From Arthonia radiata (lineage: Eukaryota > Ascomycota > Arthoniomycetes > Arthoniales > Arthoniaceae), in the NCBI GenBank assembly GCA_002989075.1, contig PSQN01000012.1, positions 992,001 through 1,056,000 of the forward strand: a stretch of DNA of 64,000 nt, in the 5' to 3' direction. The notes beneath the pieces were generated by a model that worked only from the letters and a program-made list of their open reading frames with translations, had not been told where the DNA came from and ran no database searches. Positions within the stretch are counted from its first letter, which is position 1, and every line of letters begins with the position of its first letter. Shown here in pieces: positions 31,601-44,695 of this stretch. Made by a program: the position numbers and the translations under genes.

Positions 31601-33946
31601 GGATCGGGTGCCAAAGGCACGCCACAAAATGCGAATCGTATTAGTGCTAACCTCGGACAACAGAACTTGGAAGGTCGTAGAGTTCCGATCATGGTCAGTG
31701 GCAGGACATTACCCTCTTTCAAAGCATTCGAGCCTAGCTTAAGGGCAGGTGGGTACGTCACCGACCGATTCTTGACTGGTGTACGACCACAGGAATACTT
31801 CTTCCACTCCATGTCCGGGCGTGAAGGTCTTGTGGATACCGCTGTCAAGACTTCACGATCCGGCTATCTGCAGCGTTGTGTCATCAAAGGTCTCGAAGGT
31901 TGCACAGCTGGCCATGACGCATCCGTTCGTGATACCGATGGCACTCTGATTCAAGCTCTTTATGGCGAAGACGGGCTCGAAATATCGCAACAAGCCAAGA
32001 TAACAGACTTCTCATTCATTACAAGCAATCGCGACTCATTCATTCAAAAGCTCGATATGGTCGAAGGCAACAAGTTTTTCGACGAGCGGCAACTCAACAA
32101 ACGAGCATATAACAAAAGGGCCGAGCGAGTTTTTAGAGAAAAAGGTGATCTCACAGCTAGCGATCCTGCGATTTCTGTCTACGAACCGACGCGATTCCTG
32201 GGCAGCACCTCTGAGAAATACTACAACGCTGCCAGAGAATTTATCGAGCAGAACACCGAGGGTAATATCACGGACAAGAAAAACGGCATTGCTGGTCTGA
32301 TCTCCAAGCGAGCTCTAGAAAATGCCATCGACTTCAATTACCTCAAAGCTGTGGTACCTCCAGGCGATGCGGTGGGCGTTGTAGCAGGCCAATCGATTGG
32401 TGAGCCATCTACGCAGATGACGCTCAATACTTTCCACATGGCCGGATCTGCGCAAAATGTTACGCTTGGTATTCCTCGCTTACGTGAAATTCTCATGGCT
32501 GCGACCAAGAACATCAAGACACCATCAATGACGTTACACTTTCTCCGGGACTTACCCGAGTCTGATCGCAAGAAATTTGCTAATGCCATCTCAAGGCGCT
32601 CGCTCGCCGAAGTCTTGGAATACACAGCGGTTTTGGAGCGATCTGGCGTCTCTGAACATTTTGGTCACGCTCGAATGTACGACATCAAGCTTTCCTTGTA
32701 TCCGCAAGATGAGTACACCTCTGCGTACACGATCAAGGTTGACGACGTCGCTTGGACCTTAGAAGCAAGGTTTGTTCACAATCTCGACAACCTCATTCGA
32801 AGGGAGTTCAAGCGACGTGGCCAAGGCAAGTCTTTATCGAAGGCGTCGGATGCCAACCCCGAGATCGGCAAATCTGCAGGTCGTGTTCAAGAGCTGCAAC
32901 CAAGTGGAGCAGCGGAAGTCGAAGGAGGTGACAGTGACGCAGATGATGGAGGCGACGACGACGCTACCAATGCCAAGAGGAAACAGAACGTTGACGAAGG
33001 CATGACTTATGACGAGCCTGATGAGAGTGACGAGGAGATTGAGCGAGCTGGCGAGCGCGAGGCCAGCCCCGGCCTCGGCGAAGAAGACGAAGGCTACGGT
33101 GGGTCGCCCGCAGCATCACGAGAGACGTCGCCGAACGCTGCGACAGAACCGAACACACCCCGAAAGCCGAGGGCGCCACACATCAGTGCGATTGCGCGCG
33201 CGCGTGAGCAGAAACTCAAAGACAATCATGCGCATATGACCGCGTTCTCGTTCAACGAAGTTGATGACGGTCCAGCCGATGAGTGCCAGCTCACCTTTGA
33301 GTTCCCAGCTCACATGCCCAAGATCCTGCTTTTGCCGCTCGTAAAGCGAGCAGCCCACATGTCGTTGATCCAGGAAGTTGAACACATTCAAGCTGCCAAT
33401 TTCGTCAAGCCGAGTAAGCCTGGCGAACCTTTCTATGACGAAGGTAGCTACGTGACCACAGAGGGGGTCAATTTCGCAAAATTCCGTGAAGCCAAGTTCC
33501 AGGAGATCATCGACCCAGAACGCATGTACTCGAACAGTATACACCATATGATACAGTATTACGGCGTAGAATGTGGGCGGGAGTGCATCATCAAGGAGCT
33601 GCACTCTGTTTTTTCTGGCCACGGCATTAGCGTGGATAGACGGCATCTGACCCTGGTGGCGGACTACATGACAAGGGGAGGAGATTATCTGCCCTTCAAT
33701 CGTATTGGCATGAAGGACGACACGTCAGTCTTCAAGAAGATGAGCTTTGAGACCACGGTCGGTTTCTTGCGGGACTGTGTGATCGAAGGTGGAAGGGAGG
33801 AGTTGAGCGGGCCAAGTGCGCGGTTGACAGTTGGTGCTGTTGGCAAAGCAGGGACGGGCGCGTTCGACGTGATGTTGCCGATGAGCGAGCCGGATGAGAA
33901 GGAGATCAAGGACGAGGAGAAGGACGAGGAGACGCAGGAGTTGTGA
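28667..33946 (+). CDS. RPA190: DNA-directed RNA polymerase I largest subunit, Rpa190
   Basis: Single exon, 1759 aa, close to the usual ~1660 with longer acidic inserts. The N-terminal zinc site reads CTTCHLDINACPGHVGHIEL (~63-82), followed by a second Cys pair region (CFNCRRLRWN). A long charged insert spans ~270-385. The clamp and active-site region includes KRVNFAARSVISPDPNL, MNRQPTLHKPSMMAHR and the catalytic NADFDGDEMNMHFPQNE, with Mg-binding Asp at about 676, 678 and 680. Further on are YFFHSMSGREGLVDTAVKTS and the trigger-loop-side GVVAGQSIGEPSTQMTLNTF, HMAG. A Pol I-specific acidic insert (SDADDGGDDDATNAK, EESDEE-like) precedes the last domain. It transcribes the 35S rRNA precursor in the nucleolus. 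Confidence 0.97.
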   Translation: MNISCPVSSAIDGVGFGILSSKDVLGLSVKRITNPQAIDPVLFHPNPNGLYDPALGAILEHPCTTCHLDINACPGHVGHIELPVNVYHCQYIDQAYKLLRAQCFNCRRLRWNRVESRYLLCKLKLIRHGLLKQAEELENVGVVSVRMNEDSAGEEGSGSDEVDITGGTAIIAKREKYTRRHIRQAVERGEEIPVPTEAAARARRDVVQKIMASMGKTRKCPFCFAYTPTYRKERAVSIWQKPLNKKEAARNAQNPELKLKTLKDPLEEMARSRQRSSQKVSREAKRKEAELRGLELHSDEGVADMDSPQSEEDEVHVLDSPAEDVESSESSGEELEVTERNAAEDAISGKAMIESQTPMAKAKERRKEDTQERPTRLSPNEVHARLKQLFQREGELFSEIYCPPAVGEEAQLPCVDMFFIKHLLVPPNKYRKESKTAPDEISEAADNAPYRQILTSCQNINYTFRDGTRSYSDIENIAIGLQGRVNALIDITKAIGRPAPTDKGIKQKLEKKEGIMRMNIMGKRVNFAARSVISPDPNLEANEVGVPPVFAKKLTYPEPVTTHNFAELKQAVINGPDKWPGAISVEFENGQVINLRRKNVVDRQAIANSLLAPSAASMSGARNKKVLRHLNNGDVVIMNRQPTLHKPSMMAHRAKVLPGEKTIRMHYANTNSYNADFDGDEMNMHFPQNEIARAEAMLIADTDHQYLSTTSASPLRGLIQDHISMGVWLSCQDSIFTQEEYHELLYSSLRPENNQTNSDRIKTINPTIWKPAPRWTGKDVISTLLANVQPDGYAPLSMQGTCAVSAGRWGTRSEEGVIRIESNKMMTGVLDKSQIGAKSGGLVHAVYEAYGHVVAGKLISILGRLLTRMLSMRAFSCGVEDLIVTDDGERKRQQALHESESAGPPAAAQYVSLDESTNQDDAELQERLEMVTRDDDKLMGLDGVMRIALNRFDTQIVEATVPAGLVKPFPHNQMQTMTGSGAKGTPQNANRISANLGQQNLEGRRVPIMVSGRTLPSFKAFEPSLRAGGYVTDRFLTGVRPQEYFFHSMSGREGLVDTAVKTSRSGYLQRCVIKGLEGCTAGHDASVRDTDGTLIQALYGEDGLEISQQAKITDFSFITSNRDSFIQKLDMVEGNKFFDERQLNKRAYNKRAERVFREKGDLTASDPAISVYEPTRFLGSTSEKYYNAAREFIEQNTEGNITDKKNGIAGLISKRALENAIDFNYLKAVVPPGDAVGVVAGQSIGEPSTQMTLNTFHMAGSAQNVTLGIPRLREILMAATKNIKTPSMTLHFLRDLPESDRKKFANAISRRSLAEVLEYTAVLERSGVSEHFGHARMYDIKLSLYPQDEYTSAYTIKVDDVAWTLEARFVHNLDNLIRREFKRRGQGKSLSKASDANPEIGKSAGRVQELQPSGAAEVEGGDSDADDGGDDDATNAKRKQNVDEGMTYDEPDESDEEIERAGEREASPGLGEEDEGYGGSPAASRETSPNAATEPNTPRKPRAPHISAIARAREQKLKDNHAHMTAFSFNEVDDGPADECQLTFEFPAHMPKILLLPLVKRAAHMSLIQEVEHIQAANFVKPSKPGEPFYDEGSYVTTEGVNFAKFREAKFQEIIDPERMYSNSIHHMIQYYGVECGRECIIKELHSVFSGHGISVDRRHLTLVADYMTRGGDYLPFNRIGMKDDTSVFKKMSFETTVGFLRDCVIEGGREELSGPSARLTVGAVGKAGTGAFDVMLPMSEPDEKEIKDEEKDEETQEL

Positions 33947-34321
33947 GGATGGCGCATAGTGTATCATGATGCGATCGAGCTTACCTCTAGACATGAGAAA
34001 CGTTTTGAAAACGCACGTTTGAGAATTGATCATTCTGTCATTGACTATGCGGACTGCCGAGCGGCTCCCATCAAATCACACCTCACTTGCATGGAATACT
34101 ATGCTGTTTTCGGAGTGACAGGACTTCGTATTACAATCATTGCACGAATAGTGGATCGACAACATTTAGCACGTGCGCCCTCTTGTGCTTGGGCAAGCAT
34201 ACATCTTCATCCCAAGAGCTACTAAAGTCAATCGTCGGCCTCGCAGAAAAAGCATCCTCCCCGCCGTCACTAAAAACCAGCTTGTCGCGTCCACGCTTCC
34301 AGCCAAGGGCGCACAAACCCT
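33947..34321. other. Convergent 3' intergenic region
   Basis: About 375 bp between the stop of RPA190 and the stop of the secreted-protein gene, which converge. It should contain both terminators; no clear hairpin or gene is seen. Confidence 0.5.
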
Positions 34322-34700
34322 CTAGTTACAAACGATATCATTTCCGCCGCTCTTGCAGTGGCAGCTCGTGCCCGCCGGGCAGTCGTTCCTCTTGGTCCAC
34401 TTGCCGCCGCGGCATTGCAGCTGCTGGCCGTCAGTATCGAGCGTCTCCAGCGGCGCTGCGCATAAGACGAGGCTGAGAGTAAGACAAGGCTGAGAGTAAA
34501 AGACTTACCACGGCCAACTTGTTGCGAGTGCAAATGTGCTTGTCCTGGTTGTTCTCCTGGCCAGTGCAGGAATCGCCGGGCGAGGCCGTGCGGGTGTCGG
34601 GGCAGATGTCGAGGGTGGAGAAGCCCTCGGGCTCGGGGATGGCGGCCGCGTAGGAGGTGAGGGCCATGGCGGCGATGAGGGCGAGTTTGGTGAATTGCAT
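34322..34700 (-). CDS. Small cysteine-rich secreted protein, effector-like
   Basis: Two exons, 34509..34700 and 34322..34444, with a 64-bp intron (34445..34508), give 104 aa. The signal peptide is clear: MQFTKLALIAAMALTSYAAA with a likely cut near residue 20. The mature part has eight Cys in the pattern DIC, DSC, HIC, LQC, NDC, TSCHC, IVC, ending GGNDIVCN. Eight Cys suggest four disulfides. The GTAAGT donor is strong; the acceptor chosen (CTGGAG) is not the nearest AG but is the one that keeps the Cys-rich frame, since the nearer CGCAG shifts it. Such proteins are often apoplastic effectors or antimicrobial peptides in plant-associated fungi; that role is inference. It is flanked upstream by a 1.6-kb intergenic region. 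Confidence 0.75.
34465..34498. repeat. 17-bp tandem duplication inside an intron
   Basis: Two adjacent 17-bp units, AGACGAGGCTGAGAGTA and AGACAAGGCTGAGAGTA, differ at one base. They lie inside the intron of the cysteine-rich secreted-protein gene. The duplication adds alternative AGs on the coding strand and so complicates acceptor choice. Confidence 0.85.
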
Positions 34701-37148
<2,448 letters not shown>

Positions 37149-37928
37149 TGGCTCTTTCGTTGTTTGATGCAGGTGTGGCTGATCGCACGTGGGACGAGCG
37201 CCGGAAGAAAAAAGCAAAGACGTTGGCGGTCAGATTGGGATTGACCAACGAGTTCAGCAAGAGCTCGCAAAGCACCATTAGAGGAGTTGTGGAATGTAAA
37301 GTGACAGATGCTCGCGATGTTGGTACGTCAGACATGGTCAGGCCAGTGGGCACATATCAGGAAGCAGTGTGAGCTGAGAGTGGCCCGGTAGGTGGAGCAG
37401 CTGCCTTGCCATTTTTGATAGACAGTATACGACCATCCTAAGAGTCTTCTGAAGCGTCTTCTCCATACGAAATAGTGTTGGTACCAAGTGAGGGAGCACG
37501 GTTCAAACAAGACTGTGCGCCCGGTTGATAGCACGAAAGCCCGATAGCAGTGATGAGCATGACTCGTATCAGGCTGGCGTTCTCATCGTTGCGTTTTTCG
37601 AGTGCAAGTGGACGGGGATTATCTCGCGCCAGTGTTATTAGTCCACATCAGTCGTTCGTCTCTTGTAAAGCGAATAATGTGAGACGGTAGTAGTGAATAT
37701 AGAAAGGATGGGATGTGATTGGCGGAAGAAGTGTTTTGCGCCAAGACGGATGTGCGGTCATTGCGGGCACACTTCACTCCTCCCCCAAGACTCCCTCTGC
37801 CCTTGATACGCACTCCAACCACCCCAGTCGCTCGCTACGCCGCTCCTTACGCCTCTTGACGTTTCACATATACGACACGAAAGCCATCATAACATCATTC
37901 CGGTGGTCACCCAACGCGTTCGGCCGGC
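37149..37928. other. Intergenic, no supported gene
   Basis: About 780 bp between DPM1 and the next plus-strand gene. The last 200 bp before the ATG at 37929 are pyrimidine-rich, as in many fungal promoters. No gene or RNA recognised. Confidence 0.5.
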
Positions 37929-40336
37929 ATGGCCGGTCGCTCATCCGATCAGGGCGTCAGTCGGGATCACGACCATCCCCTCTCTCCGATAACACCAGTC
38001 TCGCCCTTGGACACCCAGAACGTCTTCAGCGATGACTATGCAGAGTTCTTCAACGAGTCTTACGCTCCTTCACTCGCCGCACCCTCCATCAGACACACTC
38101 GATCAGCCTCGCCTTCCCCCAAGCGGTCTTCTTTTCAACGCACCCCCTCACGGACATCCGTACACGGCCTCACATCACCTTTTGCGGATCCGCCTACGCG
38201 ATCGAGAAGCAGCATAAGAAAAAGTCGAAGTAGTGGTGATGACGGTATCAGGACAGAGACGCGACGTAGGGAGGGTCCGGCATTGGTGACCGGGTATAGC
38301 AGTGCCTCACATTCGGGCTCATCCGGCCTCGCTCATCGATCAATCAGCTCAGCATCATCGTTTGCTGGCTCACAAAGCCCGTTCGCCGATGGAGGTGAAG
38401 GACCCAGTCATCCATATGCTATGTATCCACAGGGCTTGGCGATGAGTCGGACCGCCAGCATCGCTTCAACAACTCGGCCACTCTCACACGCACCTTCACT
38501 CCGCGGTCCTGCACACCCATATGGTTTGTATACACAAAACGTTGATGATGACTTATCGTCAGGAAATCAACAAGATAGCATTCCGGTCGGCTTTCCAGGC
38601 GCAAATTCACGCTTTCACCGACGGAGAGGGCCTGATGGTGAGGAGCAAGATATAATCGGACCAGACGGCCATACAGAACAGTTGCCGCCCTACTCGAGGT
38701 ATCCAGAACAGGCAGACCACAAAACGGTAGCTCAGGCTGGACCACTGCCATCTATTGGAGAACAACGAACCGAAGAAACTTCGCCGTTGTCCCCAGTCCC
38801 AGCCGCCCATCTCAGCACAGCTCCAGTACAATCTCAAGCGCTGTCAGCTGAGCCTGATGTCAGCGAACAGAATTTCAACGAGAAGAAGTGGGACGACAAG
38901 AGCAGGAAAGAAAAGTGGAAGACAAAGGCGTTCGGCGTTCCGCTATGGGTCTTTCTTCTTGCATTCGTCTTAGTTCTCGTACTTGCTGTCGTCGTTGGGG
39001 CTGCTGCTGGTGCCATCATCAGCAAGGCACGCCAACACAGCGGCAAGGGCAAATCAGAGCCTCCATTAGACGCTCAATCTCCACCAACTACTTTGCTCAG
39101 GTATGCCCATGCTATTTGTCACCAATGAAGCAATTGCTTACAATTTACAGCTCAACTAACTCTCCGACGACCACCTCGACCGCATTTCTCGATGTTGCTT
39201 CGCCGACTTCAACACCTACCTGGATGTCACCAGTCGAAGCTGGCAATTACTCCATCGAAGCTGGGTCACCAACTGCCAATTTTAGCGGCTGCTTGCAACC
39301 ACAACAGCGACCTGCGTGGTCATGTCTCTTACACGATGAGACCTCGGTGCTGGTGATTGACCAGACCGACAACGGCACTGTCATGAGTCTAATCGATACA
39401 AATCCACTGCTGCAATACGGTACACAGCCGCCTGTCGTGACATCAGACAAAGTGCAACTCGTGCAAGACCCCGAGACAAGCGATAAGGCTTACGCCTACC
39501 ACTTTCAGTCGACGTACGATAAGCTCGTCGTACTCGAGGTTAACAACAGCCTTCTTCCACTCGATTCAGATCCGAACACGAAGCGCAAGCGCGACAGCTG
39601 GCAACCGTGGTACACTACTGGGTTTCAGCAAAAATCTCAAATGGATGCTCAAGATATGGACAACGTGGATGAGAACCATGCATGGTTCTGTTACTGGAAT
39701 CAGACGTTCATTGAGGTGTTGGTGTACATGCCGAACACGACCAATTCCACCAATTCCACCACGTCGGCCTCTTCCTCCGAGCCACCGTCCCCGTCCGCCC
39801 CAACGTCAACATCATCGTCAACGTCAGTACCACCCTCACTATCTTCACCCTCTAAAGCAACATCACCATCTGCAGCACCAACATTATCTACGTCCTCTAC
39901 AAGCAGCACCTTCTCGCCATACATTGGTCATGGACCCCAGGTTTTCTCCAGCATGACGTCGTTCATGCACCCTCCGCGAGATGTGAGTTATCCGGCCAGT
40001 TCTTTATCATCGCCATCATCCACGATAACGGCAAGCGCGTCCGCCTCATCATCATCATCATCATCATCAACCTCATCACTGCCGCCCAGCAAGAAGATCA
40101 AGATCGAGGAGCGACGAATACCTGCGCTTGACGCCCCGCCACCAACCTGCACCTTGATGCAGAACGATGCAGACGGCCAATGGCGGCCACTCATCCAGGC
40201 CAACGGGCTGATACCGGTTGTCGCGCTGAAGGAGCAAGACCCGAGCGCGACACCAACGGGATTCATGAAGCGCAGTGGTATTCCGGTGGACGCTTGCGGC
40301 TGCCAATGGGATTCGCCTGAAAGCGTGCAAATGTAA
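37929..40336 (+). CDS. Ser/Pro-rich single-pass membrane protein, possibly DUF7820-type
   Basis: Two exons, 37929..39100 and 39151..40336, with a 50-bp intron (39101..39150), give 785 aa. Residues 1-330 are disordered and Ser/Arg/Pro-rich with no signal peptide. One transmembrane helix lies at ~337-362 (VPLWVFLLAFVLVLVLAVVV) after a basic KEKWKTKAFG stop. The outer half is Ser/Thr-rich with N-glycosylation sequons (NTTNSTNSTT) and low-complexity runs including a CATCAT-type poly-Ser tract. Scattered Cys, among them the tail motif VDACGCQWDSP, may pair. The layout fits a fungal cell-surface or vacuolar membrane protein with a glycosylated ectodomain. The DUF7820 label is from memory of that layout, so treat it as tentative. 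Confidence 0.72.
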
Positions 40337-41052
40337 GTGCGCCGCGAATCGCATTGATGGGGTGAATGTACGTTTACGGCAGAAAAAGTCAAGCGGGTCG
40401 GCGTTGGTGGCGGGCTAATGGCAACATTGGGAGTATCAGCTTCAAAAGAGGAGTTTAGATATGGCAAAGTTATGAAGAGCTCGGTGATGCCGTCCTATTC
40501 GACGCGTATTCCATTTGTACAGCATTTAATCGGGCGCCTGGGTTGCATAGAGCATTTTTGCCGGCCGGCTTGTGTGCATGCTAGGAAGTATGCCCATCAT
40601 GAATGAAGATGATATTGCTATCTATGCGCCGCAGTCTGTGCCAGCCATTCGTCCTCTCTACCCCTGGGACGAGCAGAGTATTCGCAATGCTGACCTCGAT
40701 ATCAAATGTGGCTAGTGTCTGGGGAAGGGGACGACACTAGCGCAGCACCGCCTCACGGGGACGAGCTCAGGGCACGAGCTGCAGGGGAAAAGAGACGGCA
40801 AGCCAATCAAGACCCACGCAAACCTGAGAGCTTCGCCTGCGTCCTAATTGGAAGTCAACTTTTTCGAGGCGTGTCGGTGCGTTCAACATTCTTCATCTAA
40901 GCGTTCTGCAAAGGATAGTCGCGTTTCGCAAAAGCATACGGTCCTGACTGCACTGCAACCTCGTTATACACCCACCTCCTCGAGCGCTTCCCAAGCATCC
41001 CTCGTGCACCAAAAAGAATATTGACCACCTACCCATTTTCACACCGCGCAGC
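40337..41052. other. Upstream region of HMG-CoA synthase, no supported gene
   Basis: About 715 bp between two plus-strand genes. It should contain the promoter of the HMG-CoA synthase gene. I did not find a sterol-response motif that I would defend. Confidence 0.45.
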
Positions 41053-42544
41053 ATGGCTCGCCCGCAGAATGTCGGCATCAAGGCGATGGAACTTTACTTC
41101 CCCAACCAGGTACGTTCAGCACCTGATTGCAGAGATATCCAATGCGCCAATACTGATCACTCCCACCAGTGTGTTGAGCAGTCTGAACTTGAGAAATTCG
41201 ATGGTGTAAGCCAGGGCAAATACACGATTGGACTAGGACAGACCCGCATGAGCTTCTGCGATGACAGAGAAGGTGCGATCCGCTCGTACGCCGATTGATG
41301 TGCCAGGCGACTGACCAAATCCAGACATCTATTCCCTCGCCCTGACCAGTGCATCTGCCCTCCTTCGCAAATATGCGATCGACCCTGCCTCCATCGGTCG
41401 TCTGGAGGTCGGCACCGAGACGCTCCTCGACAAGTCGAAATCGGTCAAGTCTGTTCTTATGCAGCTGTTTGAAGAGTCAGGCAACCACAACGTTGAGGGT
41501 GTAGACAACATCAATGCTTGCTACGGCGGGACAAATGCGCTGTTCAACGCTGTGTCCTGGGTGGAGTCGTCAGCGTGGGACGGCAGAAACGCCATTGTTG
41601 TTGCTGGAGACATTGCGCTGTACAAGAAGGGCAACGCAAGACCGACTGGTGGTGCAGGCTGTGTCGCCATGCTCATCGGTCCGGACGCGCCTCTCGTCCT
41701 GCAACAAGAGCGAGGCTCATATATGGCACACACATACGATTTTTACAAGGCCGACTTGACCAGCGAATATCCCATTGTGGACGGCCAATACTCGCTACGA
41801 TCATACGCTGAGGCCCTCGATAACTGCTATAAGAACTACAACAGGCGCGAGGCCACTCTGCAACAGAAGATGAACGGTGCCGCCAATGGTGACGGAGCAG
41901 CACCCAAGGAGGAGACGCCGCTGGACCGCTTCGACTACATGTGTTTCCACTCGCCGACCTGCAAGACCGTCGCAAAGAACTATGCGCGCCTCTTGTACAA
42001 TGACTACGTTGCCAATCCCGAGAATCCGTTTTTCGCTGAAGTACCTGCAGAGCTCAAAGGCCTCGACTACAAGGCCACGCTCACTGACAAGACGCTGGAG
42101 AAGACCTTTGGCGCGCTAATGAAGAAGAGGTTCGCTGCACGCGTGCAGCCCGCTATCGAGGTGCCGACGCAGTGCGGTAACATGTATTGCGCGAGCGTCT
42201 ACTCCAGTCTGGCCAGCCTTCTCAGTAATGTTGACAGCTCGCAACTGCAGGGCAAGCGGGTGGGCCTATTCAGCTACGGCAGCGGCCTGGCTGCCTCCAT
42301 GTTCGCTTTCCGGGTCCGTGGTGATGTGAGTGAGATTGTCAAAAAGATGGATATCAATAACAGGTTAGCTGCACGGGACGTTGTGCTTCCTCAGGTGTAC
42401 GACGAGCAGTGCAACCTCCGTGAGCGCGCGCATCTGAAGAACAACTACACTCCAGCTGGCAGCCTCAGCAACATCACCAAAGACACCTACTATCTCACGG
42501 GCGTCAATGAAACGTTTCAGCGGTCTTACGCTATCAAATCATGA
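41053..42544 (+). CDS. ERG13: Hydroxymethylglutaryl-CoA synthase
   Basis: Three exons, 41053..41109, 41170..41272 and 41325..42544, with introns of 60 bp and 52 bp, give 459 aa, the normal length. The protein opens [20 protein letters not shown]. Catalytic Cys119 sits in [19 protein letters not shown], and His262 in [20 protein letters not shown]. Other family stretches are [59 protein letters not shown] and [18 protein letters not shown]. The enzyme condenses acetyl-CoA with acetoacetyl-CoA to HMG-CoA, the committed entry to mevalonate, sterols and dolichol, in the cytosol. No mitochondrial leader is present. Confidence 0.96.
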
Positions 42545-43078
42545 GTGCGGGCGATGAGAGAAGCGGCAGAGCGCGGGACGTCCGATTTCGAGCCTGGAGT
42601 CGAGCTCAGCGTTGAAGAATGTCACAGAAGAACAGGTGGGGGATTATACAAGAGATATCATGGCTGTCGCCGAGACCGCAACGGTTCTGGTCTTTATCGA
42701 AAAGCAGGCTTGAATCGCTGTACGCGGGCGCAGAGGCATGTTGATACCCTACATACGCAAAATAATTCATCTCTGATACTGTCATCATTGTGGATGACCG
42801 TCATCTGGAAGTATTTCCGGCCAGATCACGGATGACAAGAGACGGGCTATTCGAATGCTTCTTCTGGCGCTGATGGATTACCAATTTGGGAAGTCGATGG
42901 TCAAGCCGAGGCACCGTTTCCTAATCCCAGAGGATCGGGTTTCAACAGACCACTGACTAGTCTATCCTCTCGAATGTACACTTCGCTCGTATCATCACTC
43001 TTTCAAGATGCGCTTGTCGTTAGCAGGTTTCTTGTTGCCTGTCACATCATTGAGACATCTTCATAGACACAGACCGCC
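42545..43078. other. Intergenic, no supported gene
   Basis: About 530 bp between HMG-CoA synthase and the hydrolase gene, both on the plus strand. It should hold a terminator and a promoter. Nothing more is seen. Confidence 0.5.
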
Positions 43079-44695
43079 ATGACCGACTACTCTGCTGCAG
43101 CACGCTTGCTCCTCCCTCGAGTTCCTCTATTCATCAAGACCGGCTTATGGCATACGCTTGGCCTCTCCGAGGAGTCTTCCAAATGGGACATCAAGACCGC
43201 CTTGATTATCAACACTGTGCGCAGTATCATCGCAAACTCTACGTCATCCATCACAAAGCAGCAGCGCTTTACGTTGCGCGATCCCGGAATCAAAGGTTCG
43301 ATGTGGGTGGCGCCCACTACGCTTGAAATAGACACGGAGGAAGATGGCGCCCGACAGCTACTCTTCAAGGCTATAGACGAGCTCAAAGAGACTGGTCAAG
43401 AAACGTACGATCATTGCGCGCTCAAGTCCGTCGAAGCCGAATGGCAAGCTTACCGGCCGGACGTCTCCAATGATGCTCCGCCTCCGAGCAACCTCACCAA
43501 CCCCCAGATGTTCGAGAGGCTCTCCAAGGATCTCAAATCCGACGGAACAATCCTGTATTTTCATGGCGGCGCATTCTACCTCATGGACCCGGCCACCCAC
43601 CGCATATCTACGGCACAATTCTGCAAGCTTGCAGGCCAATGCCGAGCGTTGAACGTTCGGTATCGGCTGGCACCGCAAAATCCGTTTCCGGCAGCCATAC
43701 TCGACTGTCTAGTCGCATATCTCGGTCTCCTCTATCCGCGCGACGGTGCACTACACAAGCCCTGCAAGCCCGAGAAAATCGTCTTTGCTGGCGACAGCGC
43801 GGGTGGAAACATCTCCGTCGTGCTGCTAGCGCTGCTCTTGCATATTCAACGGACCAACAATCCCTCCGACAACAAGACCTTCAAGTTCAACGGACGCGAT
43901 GTAGCACTTCCGCTCCCCTTACCCGGCGGCGTTGCAACCAATGCGGTGTGGGCGGATTTCTCGCGGTCATCACCGTCGCTTTCCAACAATGCGCATTATG
44001 ACTATCTTCCTTACCCGTCGGTATCGTTGACGGCCACGCCCGCTTCCGCCGCGCCGACCGCGAGTCCCGCACCCAACGCACCAACAGGTGCGAACTGCAG
44101 TTTCACATTATCCGACCTGCCGTTGGGCAAGCTCAGTCCGGGCGAAAGGCTGAACCCGTATCCGTGCGACGCATGGCCTGCGCTGCCACCACGTGCGGAT
44201 GTTTATTGCGTCGGTGAGACTCTCTGCCATCCGCTGGTGTCGCCGCTTGCTATCCCAGCGGAGCAATGGCGAGGATCATGTCCGCTCTTCTTCGAGTGTG
44301 GCGAGGAAATGTTGGCGGACGAGGTGCGAGCATTAGCGCGGAGGGCGGCAAGCGTAGGTGTGCCAGTGCATTGGTACGGCTTTGAAGCGATGCCGCACTG
44401 CTTTGCGCAGATGTTCATGGGCTCGGAGGCAGGGAAGAAGGGTATGCATGTGTGGGGTGAGTGGGTTAAGGGCGTGTTTGAGGGGCGGCCGCACACTACG
44501 AAAGGGACGTGGGTGAAAGCGAAGACACTGGTAGAGGAGAATGTCGAGATGTCAAGGCTAAATAGTGAGTTGACGGATGGCGAGATATTTGCGAGGATGA
44601 GGCACGAGAGAGCAAGGAGGTGTGAAATCTACGCTGCGCTGGTCGAGAAGCAGCGTAAGCCGCAGGGGAAATCCAACGGGGAGGTGAAGTTGTGA
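43079..44695 (+). CDS. Alpha/beta hydrolase of the hormone-sensitive-lipase family
   Basis: Intronless, 538 aa, longer than typical HSL-type esterases (~320 aa). The oxyanion-hole motif is H162GGA in ILYFHGGAFYLMDPATHR. The nucleophile is Ser240 in FAGDSAGGNISVVLLALLL, the likely acid is in FECGEEMLADEVRAL, and the base is His440 in AMPHCFAQMF. The triad order is normal. An N-terminal ~150-residue extension and a ~110-residue insert between the Ser and acid regions, Ser/Pro/Ala-rich (ATPASAAPTASPAPNAPTG), account for the length and may form a lid. There is no signal peptide, so it is probably intracellular. The substrate (acyl ester, lipid or xenobiotic ester) cannot be read. Confidence 0.88.
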   Translation: MTDYSAAARLLLPRVPLFIKTGLWHTLGLSEESSKWDIKTALIINTVRSIIANSTSSITKQQRFTLRDPGIKGSMWVAPTTLEIDTEEDGARQLLFKAIDELKETGQETYDHCALKSVEAEWQAYRPDVSNDAPPPSNLTNPQMFERLSKDLKSDGTILYFHGGAFYLMDPATHRISTAQFCKLAGQCRALNVRYRLAPQNPFPAAILDCLVAYLGLLYPRDGALHKPCKPEKIVFAGDSAGGNISVVLLALLLHIQRTNNPSDNKTFKFNGRDVALPLPLPGGVATNAVWADFSRSSPSLSNNAHYDYLPYPSVSLTATPASAAPTASPAPNAPTGANCSFTLSDLPLGKLSPGERLNPYPCDAWPALPPRADVYCVGETLCHPLVSPLAIPAEQWRGSCPLFFECGEEMLADEVRALARRAASVGVPVHWYGFEAMPHCFAQMFMGSEAGKKGMHVWGEWVKGVFEGRPHTTKGTWVKAKTLVEENVEMSRLNSELTDGEIFARMRHERARRCEIYAALVEKQRKPQGKSNGEVKL

